Of a stretch of 64,000 bases of DNA, positions 51,636 to 60,100 are shown piece by piece. Both the position numbers and the translations under genes were made by a program. The notes under the pieces were generated by a model. It did not search any database, was not told the origin of the DNA, and saw only the letters and a list, made by a program, of their open reading frames with translations. Source of the DNA: Variovorax sp. J22G73 (GTDB taxonomy: Bacteria; Pseudomonadota; Gammaproteobacteria; Burkholderiales; Burkholderiaceae_C); the NCBI RefSeq assembly GCF_030317035.1, contig NZ_JASZYK010000007.1, forward strand, positions 248,001-312,000, written 5' to 3'. How positions within the stretch are numbered: position 1 is the stretch's first letter; each line of letters opens with the position of its first letter.

Positions 51636-52471
51636 ACGCCGCCGCCGCCGCCGCCGTCACCCCGCGCGACCCGGCCGTGGCACGCCGGCTGGCCGCATGG
51701 CTCGCCGCGCTGGTCATTGCGTGGCCGATGCTGGCGCTGTCCGAATTCAAGCCGTGGGCGCTGTTCAAAGGCGGCAACCTCGCCGTCATCGGCGGCTTCC
51801 TGGCAGGCTTTTTTCCGCCGGCCGCCGCGCCCGACTTCCTGGCCCTGCTCTTCAAGGCCACGCTGGAGACGCTCGCCATGGCCACGGCCGGCACCGCGCT
51901 GGCGCTGCTGATCGGCGCGCCGCTGGGCTTCGTCACCACGCGCGCGCTGTCGATCTCGCGCATCGGCCCGGGGCCGGGTCGCGTGCAGGCCGGCGTGGTG
52001 CGCCAGGCCGCGCGCTGGGTGCTGATGGTGCTGCGCGCCATTCCGGAGATCGTGTGGGCGCTGCTGTTCGTGCGCGCGCTCGGGCTCGGTCCGGCGTCGG
52101 GCGTGCTGGCACTGGCCATCACCTACGGCGGCATGCTCGGCAAGGTGTATGCCGAGATCCTCGAGTCGACCGACACCCGCCCCGCGCGCGCCCTGCTCGA
52201 AGGCGGCAGCGGCCGGCTCGCAGCGCTGTGCTACGGGCTGCTGCCGAACACCGCGCAGGAGCTGGCCTCGTACACCGTGTACCGCTGGGAATGCGCCGTG
52301 CGCGCGTCGGTGGTGATGGGCTTCGTGGGCGCGGGCGGGCTGGGTCAGTTGATGGACCAGTCGATGAAGATGCTCAACGGCGGCGAGGCCAGCAGCATCC
52401 TGCTGGTGTTCCTGGCGCTGGTGCTGCTGGCGGACGTGCTGAGCAACGCGTTGCGAAGGCTGCTCGCATGA
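51632..52471 (+). CDS. PhnE-like ABC transporter permease, first subunit
   Basis: About 279 residues. N-terminal helix, then FLAGFFPPAAAPDFLALLFKATLETLAMATAGTALALLIGAPLGFVTTRAL, the PhnE start. EIVWALLFVRALGLGPASGVLALAITYGGMLGKVYAEILESTD and the EAA-like loop GSGRLAALCYGLLPNTAQELASYTVYRWECAVRASVVMGFVGAGGLG match phosphonate-type permeases. Coupled on both sides by ATGA overlaps. Pairs with the second permease to form the channel. Confidence 0.87.
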   Translation: MNAAAAAAVTPRDPAVARRLAAWLAALVIAWPMLALSEFKPWALFKGGNLAVIGGFLAGFFPPAAAPDFLALLFKATLETLAMATAGTALALLIGAPLGFVTTRALSISRIGPGPGRVQAGVVRQAARWVLMVLRAIPEIVWALLFVRALGLGPASGVLALAITYGGMLGKVYAEILESTDTRPARALLEGGSGRLAALCYGLLPNTAQELASYTVYRWECAVRASVVMGFVGAGGLGQLMDQSMKMLNGGEASSILLVFLALVLLADVLSNALRRLLA

Positions 52472-53286
52472 GCACGTTGCCGCCCTCCCTACCGAGTTCT
52501 CCGCCGCCCTGCTGGCGCTGCCGCATCGCGCTGCTGCTGATCGGCGCGGCCGTGGTCGCGAGCTTTGTTTACCTGGGCATCGACTACCGGGCGCTGGGCT
52601 CGGCCGAGTCGCTGCGGCTCATGGGCAAGTTCATCGCCGAGTTCTTTCCGCCGGACACGTCGCCGGAGTTCCTCGCCAAGGTCGGCCACGGCGCGCTGCA
52701 GACGCTGGCCGTCTCGGCGCTGGGCACGGTGCTGGCCGCCCTCGCGGGCGCGGCGCTGGCACTGCCGGCTTCGGGGCGAGGGGGTGGGCCGGGCGGCGTG
52801 CTGCGCCATGGCGCGCGCTTTGTCCTCAACTTCTTGCGCAGCGTGCCCGAGCTCGTGTGGGCCGCGCTGATGGTGCTGGCCGCGGGCATCGGCCCGTTCG
52901 CCGGCGCGCTGGCCTTGGCGCTGCACACCACCGGCGTGCTGGGCCGCCTGTTCGCCGAGGCGCTGGAGAACGCGCCGCGCGAGCCCGAGCATGCGCTGAC
53001 CCTGTCGGGCGCCGGCCCGGTCGCCGCCTTCAGCTACGCCAGCCTGCCCATCGTGTTGCCGCAGTGGGTGGCCTACACCCTGTACCGCTGGGAGATGAAC
53101 ATCCGCATGGCCGCCGTGCTGGGCTTCGTGGGCGGCGGCGGGCTGGGGCAGCTGCTGTACTTCCACCTGTCGATCTTCCAGCAGCAGCAGGCCATGAGCG
53201 TGCTGATCGCCATGTTCGTGCTCGTCACCTTCGTCGACCTGGCGAGCGCTCGCTTGCGCCGCGGCCTCGGGCCCGCGTATGCCTGA
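52468..53286 (+). CDS. PhnE-like ABC transporter permease, second subunit
   Basis: About 272 residues. IALLLIGAAVVASFVYLGIDY is the first helix; FIAEFFPPDTSPEFLAKVGHGALQTLAVSALGTVLAALAGAALALP parallels the first permease; VPELVWAALMVLAAGIGPFAGALALALHTTGVLGRLFAEALE and AAVLGFVGGGGLGQLLYFHLS follow. Overlaps the preceding permease by 4 nt. mnmH begins 39 nt after its stop, so the transporter and the selenouridine synthase are probably co-transcribed. Confidence 0.87.
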   Translation: MSTLPPSLPSSPPPCWRCRIALLLIGAAVVASFVYLGIDYRALGSAESLRLMGKFIAEFFPPDTSPEFLAKVGHGALQTLAVSALGTVLAALAGAALALPASGRGGGPGGVLRHGARFVLNFLRSVPELVWAALMVLAAGIGPFAGALALALHTTGVLGRLFAEALENAPREPEHALTLSGAGPVAAFSYASLPIVLPQWVAYTLYRWEMNIRMAAVLGFVGGGGLGQLLYFHLSIFQQQQAMSVLIAMFVLVTFVDLASARLRRGLGPAYA

Positions 53287-53325
53287 CCGGCAGGCAGACA
53301 ATGCCCCCATGAGCCCGAACCCGCC

Positions 53326-54378
53326 ATGAGCCATCGCCAACCCGTGCGCGTGCCCGACCGCCACGCCTTCGACACCCTGATCGACGCCCGCTCACCGGCG
53401 GAGTTCGCGCTCGACCACATTCCCGGCGCCATCAACTGCCCCGTGCTCGACGACGAAGAGCGCCGCATCGTCGGCACCACCTACGTGCAGACCGGCGCCT
53501 TCGAGGCCCGGCGCATCGGCGGCGCGATGGTCGCGGCCAACATCGCGCGGCACCTGCGCGACACGCTGGCCGACCGGCCCGAGAAGTGGAAGCCGCTGGT
53601 GTACTGCTGGCGCGGCGGCATGCGCAGCGGCTCGATGGTCACGTGGCTGCGGCTCGTGGGGTGGGACGCGCAGCAGCTCGCGGGCGGCTACAAAAGCTTT
53701 CGCCGACACGTGATTTCACAGATCGACGCGCTCACGCCCCGGCTCGACCTGCGCGTGGTCTGCGGCGCCACCGGCAGCGCCAAGACACGCGTGCTGCATG
53801 CGCTGGCCGCGCGCGGGGCGCAGGTGCTCGACCTGGAAGACTTCGCGAGCCACAAGGGCTCGCTGCTGGGGTCGCTGCCAGGGGTGGCGCAGCCGTCGCA
53901 GAAGCACTTCGAGACGCGCATCGCGAGCGTGCTGGAGGCCATCGACCTTGAACGGCCGCTGTACGTGGAGGGGGAGAGCATCCGCATCGGCAGGCTGTCG
54001 CTGCCGTTGCCGCTGGTGACACAGATGCGCGCGGCGGCCTGCATCGAGGTGTCCGCGACGCCCGAGGCGCGGCTGGACTATCTGCTGCGCGACTACGCGT
54101 ACCTGGGGGATGACCGCGAGGCGCTGGCGGAGAAGCTAGGGGCGCTGAAGGAACTGCAGGGCAAGGAGACGGTGGGGCGCTGGCAGCAGTGGGCGCGGGA
54201 GGCGGATTTGCCGCGCTTGTTTGCGGAGCTGATGGCGTTGCATTACGACCCGCATTATGAGAAGTCGCAGGAGATGCATTTTCGGGATTGGGGGAGGCGG
54301 CGGAGTGTGGTTGCTGGGGATTTGTCTGATCAGGGGATCGACGCTGTGGCTGATCTGGTTTTGGGGTTGGACTGCTGA
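53326..54378 (+). CDS. mnmH: tRNA 2-selenouridine synthase
   Basis: A 350-residue MnmH (SelU/YbbB). N-terminal rhodanese domain with FDTLIDARSPAEFALDHIPGAINCPVLDDEER and the active Cys in LVYCWRGGMRSGSMVTWL; C-terminal P-loop domain with CGATGSAKTRVLHALA and LDLEDFASHKGSLLG. It replaces sulfur by selenium in 2-thiouridine of certain tRNA wobble bases using selenophosphate from SelD. It ends the selenium island; the sequence becomes AT-richer just downstream. The last codons and gap 54379-54484 show no further signal. Confidence 0.95.
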   Translation: MSHRQPVRVPDRHAFDTLIDARSPAEFALDHIPGAINCPVLDDEERRIVGTTYVQTGAFEARRIGGAMVAANIARHLRDTLADRPEKWKPLVYCWRGGMRSGSMVTWLRLVGWDAQQLAGGYKSFRRHVISQIDALTPRLDLRVVCGATGSAKTRVLHALAARGAQVLDLEDFASHKGSLLGSLPGVAQPSQKHFETRIASVLEAIDLERPLYVEGESIRIGRLSLPLPLVTQMRAAACIEVSATPEARLDYLLRDYAYLGDDREALAEKLGALKELQGKETVGRWQQWAREADLPRLFAELMALHYDPHYEKSQEMHFRDWGRRRSVVAGDLSDQGIDAVADLVLGLDC

Positions 54379-54484
54379 CGAATAATCGGTGCGTGGGGAT
54401 TTATGGTGAGCGTTAGCAAGAGTTAGATCTGTGCTTACACGTAGCTGCGAGCGTCAATTCGAACAGGAAGATTTGCCACCTCGT

Positions 54485-54964
54485 CTATTTTCCGTTGTCC
54501 GCTTGCTCCACATGCATAAACATAATCTGGCGAATCGTTTCGCTCTTTTGCTGCGCTCGGGCGTTCGTATAGAAGACGAGATCCTTGTCAGGGCCCGTCT
54601 GGTTGGCATAGCGTCCTTCGTCAGGCAGAAACTGGCCCACATATTCACGCACCATTACGATGGCAAAGATGCTGCCACCAATGACCAGCGCAGTAACAAC
54701 TGACCTTCGAAGCAATGTCGCCCGCGCTTTCAAAAGCCACGTGTAGTTGGTAAAAAATACGTTAGCGACCGCGCCGACCGCGGCACCTAATATGCTCGTG
54801 CGAACCCAGGCGCCGATTGGCGACCACTCCCATCTGTCCAAAAAAATCCAGCTTAACAGCGGCCCCACGAATCCTTCCAAGATCAGCGTCATGAAAGCTA
54901 GGGCCAGCATGCACGCCAGCGTCGAAAAAATGAATGCTCCAGTGAATTGAAAAATTGATTTCAT
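54485..54964 (-). CDS. Small four-helix membrane protein, probable orphan CDI immunity (module B)
   Basis: A 159-residue predicted inner-membrane protein. Hydrophobic segments: FTGAFIFSTLACMLALAFMTLILEG, GPLLSWIFL, TSILGAAVGAVANVFF, and VVTALVIGGSIFAIVMV; polar C-terminal tail ending in HVEQADNGK. I know no family. It lies 60 nt after the stop of a toxin-tail fragment in AT-richer DNA, the usual place of an immunity gene displaced from its toxin. Immunity function is inferred from position and lifestyle of such arrays only. Confidence 0.5.
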   Translation of the reverse strand: MKSIFQFTGAFIFSTLACMLALAFMTLILEGFVGPLLSWIFLDRWEWSPIGAWVRTSILGAAVGAVANVFFTNYTWLLKARATLLRRSVVTALVIGGSIFAIVMVREYVGQFLPDEGRYANQTGPDKDLVFYTNARAQQKSETIRQIMFMHVEQADNGK

Positions 54965-55024
54965 TTCGACAAAGGCTCATTCAAATTATTCTTTATTTTT
55001 TCCAAGCACCTCTTGACTGGTGCT

Positions 55025-55234
55025 TTATCCGATATTTCCAAAAGCCCCCGAGACTTTGTTCGGTGTATTTGGTCTAAATATGCCGAGACCAACATCTACC
55101 CACGCAGGCCTCCACCAGCCCTGTGGGTCCATTCGACGCTGTACCTGGATTTCGATGCCTTTGCCGACGACGTAACCTGCGACAGTGCCCGAAGCCGCTG
55201 AGCCCATCCCCGCATTCGTGCAAATGGCAACTGC
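55025..55234 (-). pseudogene. Displaced CdiA C-terminal fragment (module B)
   Basis: An open frame of 69 codons with a stop just above it and no credible start: it reads MGSAASGTVAGYVVGKGIEIQ, then WVDVGLGIFRPNTP and ends KVSGAFGNIG. The style (glycine/alanine VAGYVVGKG, WVDVG, terminal GNIG) is like C-terminal ends of CdiA/FHA-type effectors as I recall them. It overlaps a different ORF (55096-55353) in another frame. Probably a cut-off toxin tail left by replacement of the cdiA-CT. Confidence 0.45.
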
Positions 55235-55353
55235 TCAAATTTAAACGAGAATTTTTCCTCGTTGCGAAAGAAACGCCTTAGATCAGATGCCAGCGATTCA
55301 ATCGTAACAATTGGAGCCTTGTCGCCAATCAATGCATAAATTGAAAACGTCAT
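55096..55353 (-). CDS. Small ORF with good ribosome site, possibly a truncated immunity protein
   Basis: An 85-codon ORF starting MTFSIYALIGDKAPIVTIES, then LASDLRRFFRNEEKFSFKFEQ. AGGAG at 55363-55367 sits 9 nt before the ATG. The last ~35 codons overlap the toxin-tail fragment in another frame and are Arg/Ala-rich, unlike the start, so a deletion may have joined a real N-terminus to unrelated DNA. No family recognised. The gap 55354-55462 holds a few short open frames but nothing I can support. Confidence 0.4.
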   Translation of the reverse strand: MTFSIYALIGDKAPIVTIESLASDLRRFFRNEEKFSFKFEQLPFARMRGWAQRLRALSQVTSSAKASKSRYSVEWTHRAGGGLRG

Positions 55354-55462
55354 GATCTTTAACTCCTACTCCATGAACCGAACTTACCAATATCGACAGG
55401 CCATACCTCAGTACGGCACCGACTGCCGTCGCTCCACCACATCTGCTACCAAGACAGTGGCA

Positions 55463-55912
55463 TCAACTATTGGTCCGACGTTCGAAGAACCGGAGAAAGA
55501 GGGTTAAAAAAGTACCTGTCGTGAAGCCAAGACCTACGTAAATCCCTACATAACCAAGTCCAGATCCCACCCAATTATTCAGGTCCTCAAAATGCCAACG
55601 ATCAGGAGTGAAGAGGGGACCCGCCATCGAAATCCATGCAATCCAAGCGGCGATAGCACCGCCGATCATGTAGCGAGAGGAGAACCGAAAGAAGTATTTT
55701 TCGATGACTGCCAAACAAGGAGTACCGAAAATTCCTGTTATCACAGCACCCATTACCCAAATGGTAAAAATTTCACTGATTCCTTCTAAACCCAAAATCT
55801 CTGATGTTTGCTGACCAAGATAAACAACCGAAGTCACCATAAAGAGCACCAGCGAAAATCCGCCAAAAAAGCAGAGCCATCCAGCCTTCCAGCCAAAGGA
55901 AAGTGCAGTCAT
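55463..55912 (-). CDS. Small four-helix membrane protein, probable orphan CDI immunity (module A)
   Basis: About 149 residues from ATG 55912 (MTALSFGWKAGWL). Its ATG shares a base with the stop of the toxin-tail fragment (TAATG), so the two are coupled, the usual toxin-immunity order. Helices: WLCFFGGFSLVLFMVTSVVYL, IFTIWVMGAVITGIFGTPCLAVI, YMIGGAIAAWIAWISMAGP, GLGYVGIYVGLGFTTGTFLTLFL. Membrane immunity proteins commonly guard against pore-forming or membrane-entry toxins. Function is inferred from context; an alternative start 27 nt upstream exists. Confidence 0.55.
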   Translation of the reverse strand: MTALSFGWKAGWLCFFGGFSLVLFMVTSVVYLGQQTSEILGLEGISEIFTIWVMGAVITGIFGTPCLAVIEKYFFRFSSRYMIGGAIAAWIAWISMAGPLFTPDRWHFEDLNNWVGSGLGYVGIYVGLGFTTGTFLTLFLRFFERRTNS

Positions 55913-56286
55913 TAATTGCAACTCCCAAATCTCTGACACAAGATACTGTTTACTGCGCTGCTTGGCGAGCTAAGCGGTCGAATAGACATGTTGACATTGC
56001 CTCCCCATACGGGATTTGCGCCCCACACGTTGACATTCATCGGATTCGCACCTGTTCCTGCTCCGTACGAATTGACGAAAGTTTGACCGCTCGGGTTTGT
56101 CGACACAGAGCGAACAACCCAACCGCGGTCAAGGCCATGCTGTTTAGGTAGCGTGATGTTGACGACGGATTGAGTGATGGGGTCCACCAGGTGAGTGACA
56201 TAGCCAAGCCTAAAGTTACCGGGCATTTGTATGTCGGTCACGCTACCGCTAACAACCTGCGCAGGGCCGGGCGCACGCCGCGTGGC
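55912..56286 (-). pseudogene. Displaced CdiA C-terminal fragment (module A)
   Basis: A frame of about 124 codons bounded upstream by a TGA at 56287-56289 and ending with a stop that overlaps the next gene. It contains PAQVVSGSVTDIQMPGNF, RLGYVTHLVDPITQSVVNITL, then GLDRGWVVRSVSTNPSGQTF and NSYGAGTGANP. The VVN-TLP, RGWVVR-V and NSYGxGTG pattern resembles C-terminal domains of polymorphic effectors. A GTG at 56241 could start a 109-residue product. I read it as an orphan toxin tail paired with the membrane protein that follows. Confidence 0.5.
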
Positions 56287-56383
56287 TCAATTGCCATGAA
56301 AAAACAGTCAACATTTTTTTGCTCGGTTGCATTGCTAGCCGCTTGAAGTTCAGCGAATACTCAAAACGGCGCCCTTGACCTTG

Positions 56384-57115
56384 CTATTTTTTATTTTCTA
56401 TGACTACTCCAGCCCGTCTAGCCGTTGCAACAAAATCATCGAAATAGCCGTGATCCTGAGTCGCCTTTTTAAAAATATCGCGCCATCGAAATTCATCTGA
56501 AATAAAAACCGCGACACCTCTAAATTCGTTGTGCGACAAGACGTCATAAAACCCGGCAAGGTTTGTTCCTACATACCCCTTGGCTCCAAAGAATTTCTCC
56601 CCGAAATAACAATATAAATCATATTCCGATTCCAAATCGGAGGGATCAATGACAATCAAGCTACTCACGACAGATTGCTTCCAATCGCGACTGCTAGCTA
56701 AAGTCATGCATGCCATCAACCAAGAGCTCCTAAGATTTACGCTTAATTCTCGCCACCCAAATTCGCCCCCTTTCGACCAAATATCCATTATTTGAGCAGC
56801 CAGCATATTCGACTCTCCAACGGCGCCAATAAATCCAATTCCATCTTCCCTCAAGAAGATTCTTTTACAAGCGAAAGTTGCGATGCATACGGGAATAGCA
56901 TCGATTATTTTGGATACAGAATAAAAGGTCGTTTCGTGCAAAACGAGTTTTTCCTCCGAGCCTGCCACTTCCTCAATAAAGATTAAATAATTTCTTTCTT
57001 CCCATCCATCTTCTAACGAGGCATGCAAAGGAATTCCGGAAATCGATTTAACTAAAAAATGACAATCCAATTCACCAGACTCGTCGCGCAAAAAAAGGGG
57101 TGCAGCATTACTCAT
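56384..57115 (-). CDS. cdiI: CDI immunity protein with C-terminal barstar-like segment
   Basis: A 243-residue cytosolic protein encoded 5 nt after the cdiA stop. Residues ~165-215 read DLYCYFGEKFF, GYVGTNLAGFYDVL, then RGVAVFISDEF, which follows barstar ([26 protein letters not shown]) in spacing and in the G-x-N-L-x(3)-x-D-x-L core; the Asp of YDVL aligns with barstar Asp39, the main inhibitory residue. The N-terminal ~150 residues (FYSVSKIIDAIPVCIATFACKRIFL) are unassigned. Together with the barnase/RNase Sa-like toxin tip this makes a matched pair. AT-richer than its flanks, as expected for exchanged CT/immunity cassettes. Confidence 0.72.
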   Translation of the reverse strand: MSNAAPLFLRDESGELDCHFLVKSISGIPLHASLEDGWEERNYLIFIEEVAGSEEKLVLHETTFYSVSKIIDAIPVCIATFACKRIFLREDGIGFIGAVGESNMLAAQIMDIWSKGGEFGWRELSVNLRSSWLMACMTLASSRDWKQSVVSSLIVIDPSDLESEYDLYCYFGEKFFGAKGYVGTNLAGFYDVLSHNEFRGVAVFISDEFRWRDIFKKATQDHGYFDDFVATARRAGVVIENKK

Positions 57116-57120
57116 GTCGC

Positions 57121-60100
57121 CTACTTTAACTTAACAATTGTTGTGTAGTGATCGAGGCTATATCCTCGAATTACTTCGCCATTGGGAAGTTTTTTAATTA
57201 AGATCCTTTCTAATGATGTTCCTCCTGGAACGCTGTACTCAAGAGCTCCCGCCCATTGGGCCTGACCAATTTTTCTCGTTCCATCAAATACTGTTTGCGC
57301 TCCCGTTTTTTCATCCATACGTGGTACACCGCCACCGCCTTCTATATTTAATAGCGCGCTTTTGATCGATCTCTTCAAGTACGGAGAAAATCCCGAAGAA
57401 GGGGAAGGATTTATTTCGCCTTTTTCTCCACCTTTCTTCGTGCCGCCAAGTTGACCTCCAACATGGCTTGCGCGCTCGCTTGAACCGTCGGTCGCCAGCG
57501 TCCAATTTCCAGGCGCATATCCAAGTCGTCCTCCGGAAACCACAGGTGCGAGGCCAGGAATACAAGCAGGGGGGATGCACCACATCGTCGGCGCCAGTCC
57601 CACAACGACCGCACTTCCGCCCGCCGCAGGCGGCTTGCCTCCGCTATCAATGTCAGGCGGAATATCCGGCTGGTTTGCCGACGCTACTGCAGATCTGAAA
57701 TCGTTGGCTACAACATTTCCGAGATAGCCCGCACCGCTGCCCGCCCCATGAACCTCATCCCGGGCGTTGTGCAAGAGCCGGCTTGCAATGTCAATGGCAC
57801 CGTCCGACCACAACCCATACTCTGAGAACACACCCTTCGTCAGGAGCGACCGTTGCTCGTCCGTGTAGTCAGTTCCACGGTTCTGCGAGGACACCAGCGC
57901 GGCGTATCCCGCGCTGTTCGGATCCACCCCCGCCGCGCACTTCAAAATCGCGCACATGGCGTCGGCCAGCTTTTTCTGATCGGCTTCCCCCTTGCTTTGC
58001 TGCAGACGGGCCAGCGCCTCTCGCTGTGCGGCATTTGACTGACGGTTGTTGAAGTCCTCATTTACCCCCGCCGCCGCGCCGGCCATCCCCCCTCCTGCCG
58101 CCCCCAGCCCCGCAGCCAGCCCCGCACCCACAGCGCCCTTGATCCCTTCGGGCATGTTGCGAGTCAAGTCTTCGATGGTCGGCGCCGCCGCCGACGCCAG
58201 CGCAGCACCCGCCGCACCTTGCACATTGCCAGTGAGCCCTCCAACCAAGGTATGCGCCAGAACACGCGAAGCGCCACCCTCCTTCCAGTTGTCGTAGTTC
58301 TGCTGCTCCGCTGCAAGCGTGCTGTTGGCATTGGCCAGATCAGCAGCGGCCTGCGCCCTTTGTCCGTCGCTCGCGCCCGGGTCGTTCAAGACTTTGTTCG
58401 CCTGCTGCGCCTGCAGTTGAGCCCGCTCGTATTTGTCGATCTGCGTGCCGGCATAGTCGCCGACCGCCTTTGCCGCCTTGGGCCCGAACGTCTGCGTGAT
58501 CTGCGCCTGGGCCTGTACTTCGCCCAGAAGCTGGTCGGTACTCCACTTCTTCGCCAGCGCATTCGTGCTGTCCACCCCCGTGCGCACGCTCTGGTCGCCC
58601 GCGATGCCACTGATGCCCGACTTCGTTACGCTGGCCTGCTTGCCAGACGCAGTGCCCGCACCCGCACCTCCACCCGTGCCCACCTTGAAATCCGAGCCCG
58701 CGATGGGTTGCTTGTCCTCGCCTTTGTGCTGCTGGCCAGAGGCGCCCATGCCCAGACTCGCTCCGCTTGCCTTGTGCATGTCGACGTTCTGGATATCGCT
58801 GGTGCTCAGGCTGGCACTCTTGAAGGTGTTCTTCACGCCATCTACGGCCGCCTGGGTGCTCTCGATCACCGCGCCCTTCAAGCCCGCGGCGCCCTTCACG
58901 TCGACATCGAAGCCGCCATCTCCGGCCTTGATGCCCGACTGCTCCTTCACGCTTGCGTAGTTGCCGCTGGCCTTGGCGCTGCTTGCGTTCACGCTCGCGC
59001 TCCACACACCGTATCCCACGCTCAACGAGCCGCCGACGCTTTGCTGCTTGCTGGTCGAGGTGCTGGTGTCTTGCAGGCTTTCGATCTTGAGGTCGCCGCC
59101 AACCTTGGCGGTGACCCGGTCGGCCTCGATCACGCCGCCACGGATCGTCATGTCGCCGCCGCTCGCAAGGTTTGCAGCCTTGCCGGCGCTCACATGGCTG
59201 TTGGTGTAGCTGGTATCGGTTCCATCCGATTTGCCTTGGCTTGCGTTCGCGCTGACGTTGAACATCAGGCCGTTGGTGCCGAAGCTCACGCCCACGCTGC
59301 CGCCGCTGCCCTTGTTGGCGCCTTGCCGCTCGCTGGTGTTCTTGGCTGCAAGAACGTCAATGCGGTTCTCCGCCACCAAGCTCGCGGTGTCGCGCGCAAT
59401 GATGTCGCTGCCTTGCACCACGATGTTGCTGCTCTTGCCGCCGCCCAAGGCAAGCAGGTTGACGTTCTTGCCTTCGACCCGGCTGCCCGCTGCGCTGTCG
59501 CTGGTCTCATTGCGCTTGCTGACGTTTTGGCTGCCGCCCAGGCTGATCGACAGGTTGACGCCCATCGACTCCGCCAGGTTCGCGGTGTTGGCGTTGGCCA
59601 GGGCGTCGGCGACACCCTTGGCCTCAGCGGCCATGGAGGCTGCGCCCAATGCTTGCATGCGACCGCTGCCGGCGCGTTGCACCGCCTTGGCGGTGTTGCC
59701 TATGCCTTGCACGGCGCTGGCGACGGGCGCGGTCAACGCAATAGTCAGGCCGCCGGATTGTTGCTTCTGCACGGTCTGCGTTCGACTGGTTTCGCGAGCC
59801 TCCTGAATCTTGATGCTCTTCGCGGCAATGGTCACGTCGCCCTCGGGTACGACCACATGGCTGCCGGTCTGGGTGTATTGGTTGCCGGCGATGAGCGTCG
59901 TGTTGCCGCCGATGCTGCCCACGGTGCTGGCCGCCGCGCTGGTGCTCTCGCCGCGGGTGTCGGTACTCTCGCTGCGGCTGCCGACAGTGAAGCCAACGCC
60001 GCCCGAGCCCATGAGCCCGGACTTGGCGGTGCCCCGGTAGCTGCTCTCCGAGCGGGTGTTCCGGGCAGCCTCGATCGTGAGATCGCGCTTGGCGACGATC

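Noticed and set aside
49805..53286. Phosphonate transporter phnDCE as the main call
   Set aside because: Family is right, but there is no C-P lyase, phosphonatase or phosphite dehydrogenase gene, and the neighbours are selD and mnmH.
55354..55462. Short frames in the gap, reading for example DATVLVADVVERR or WWSDGSRCR
   Set aside because: Both look protein-like but lack starts and are too short to support; possibly more cassette debris.
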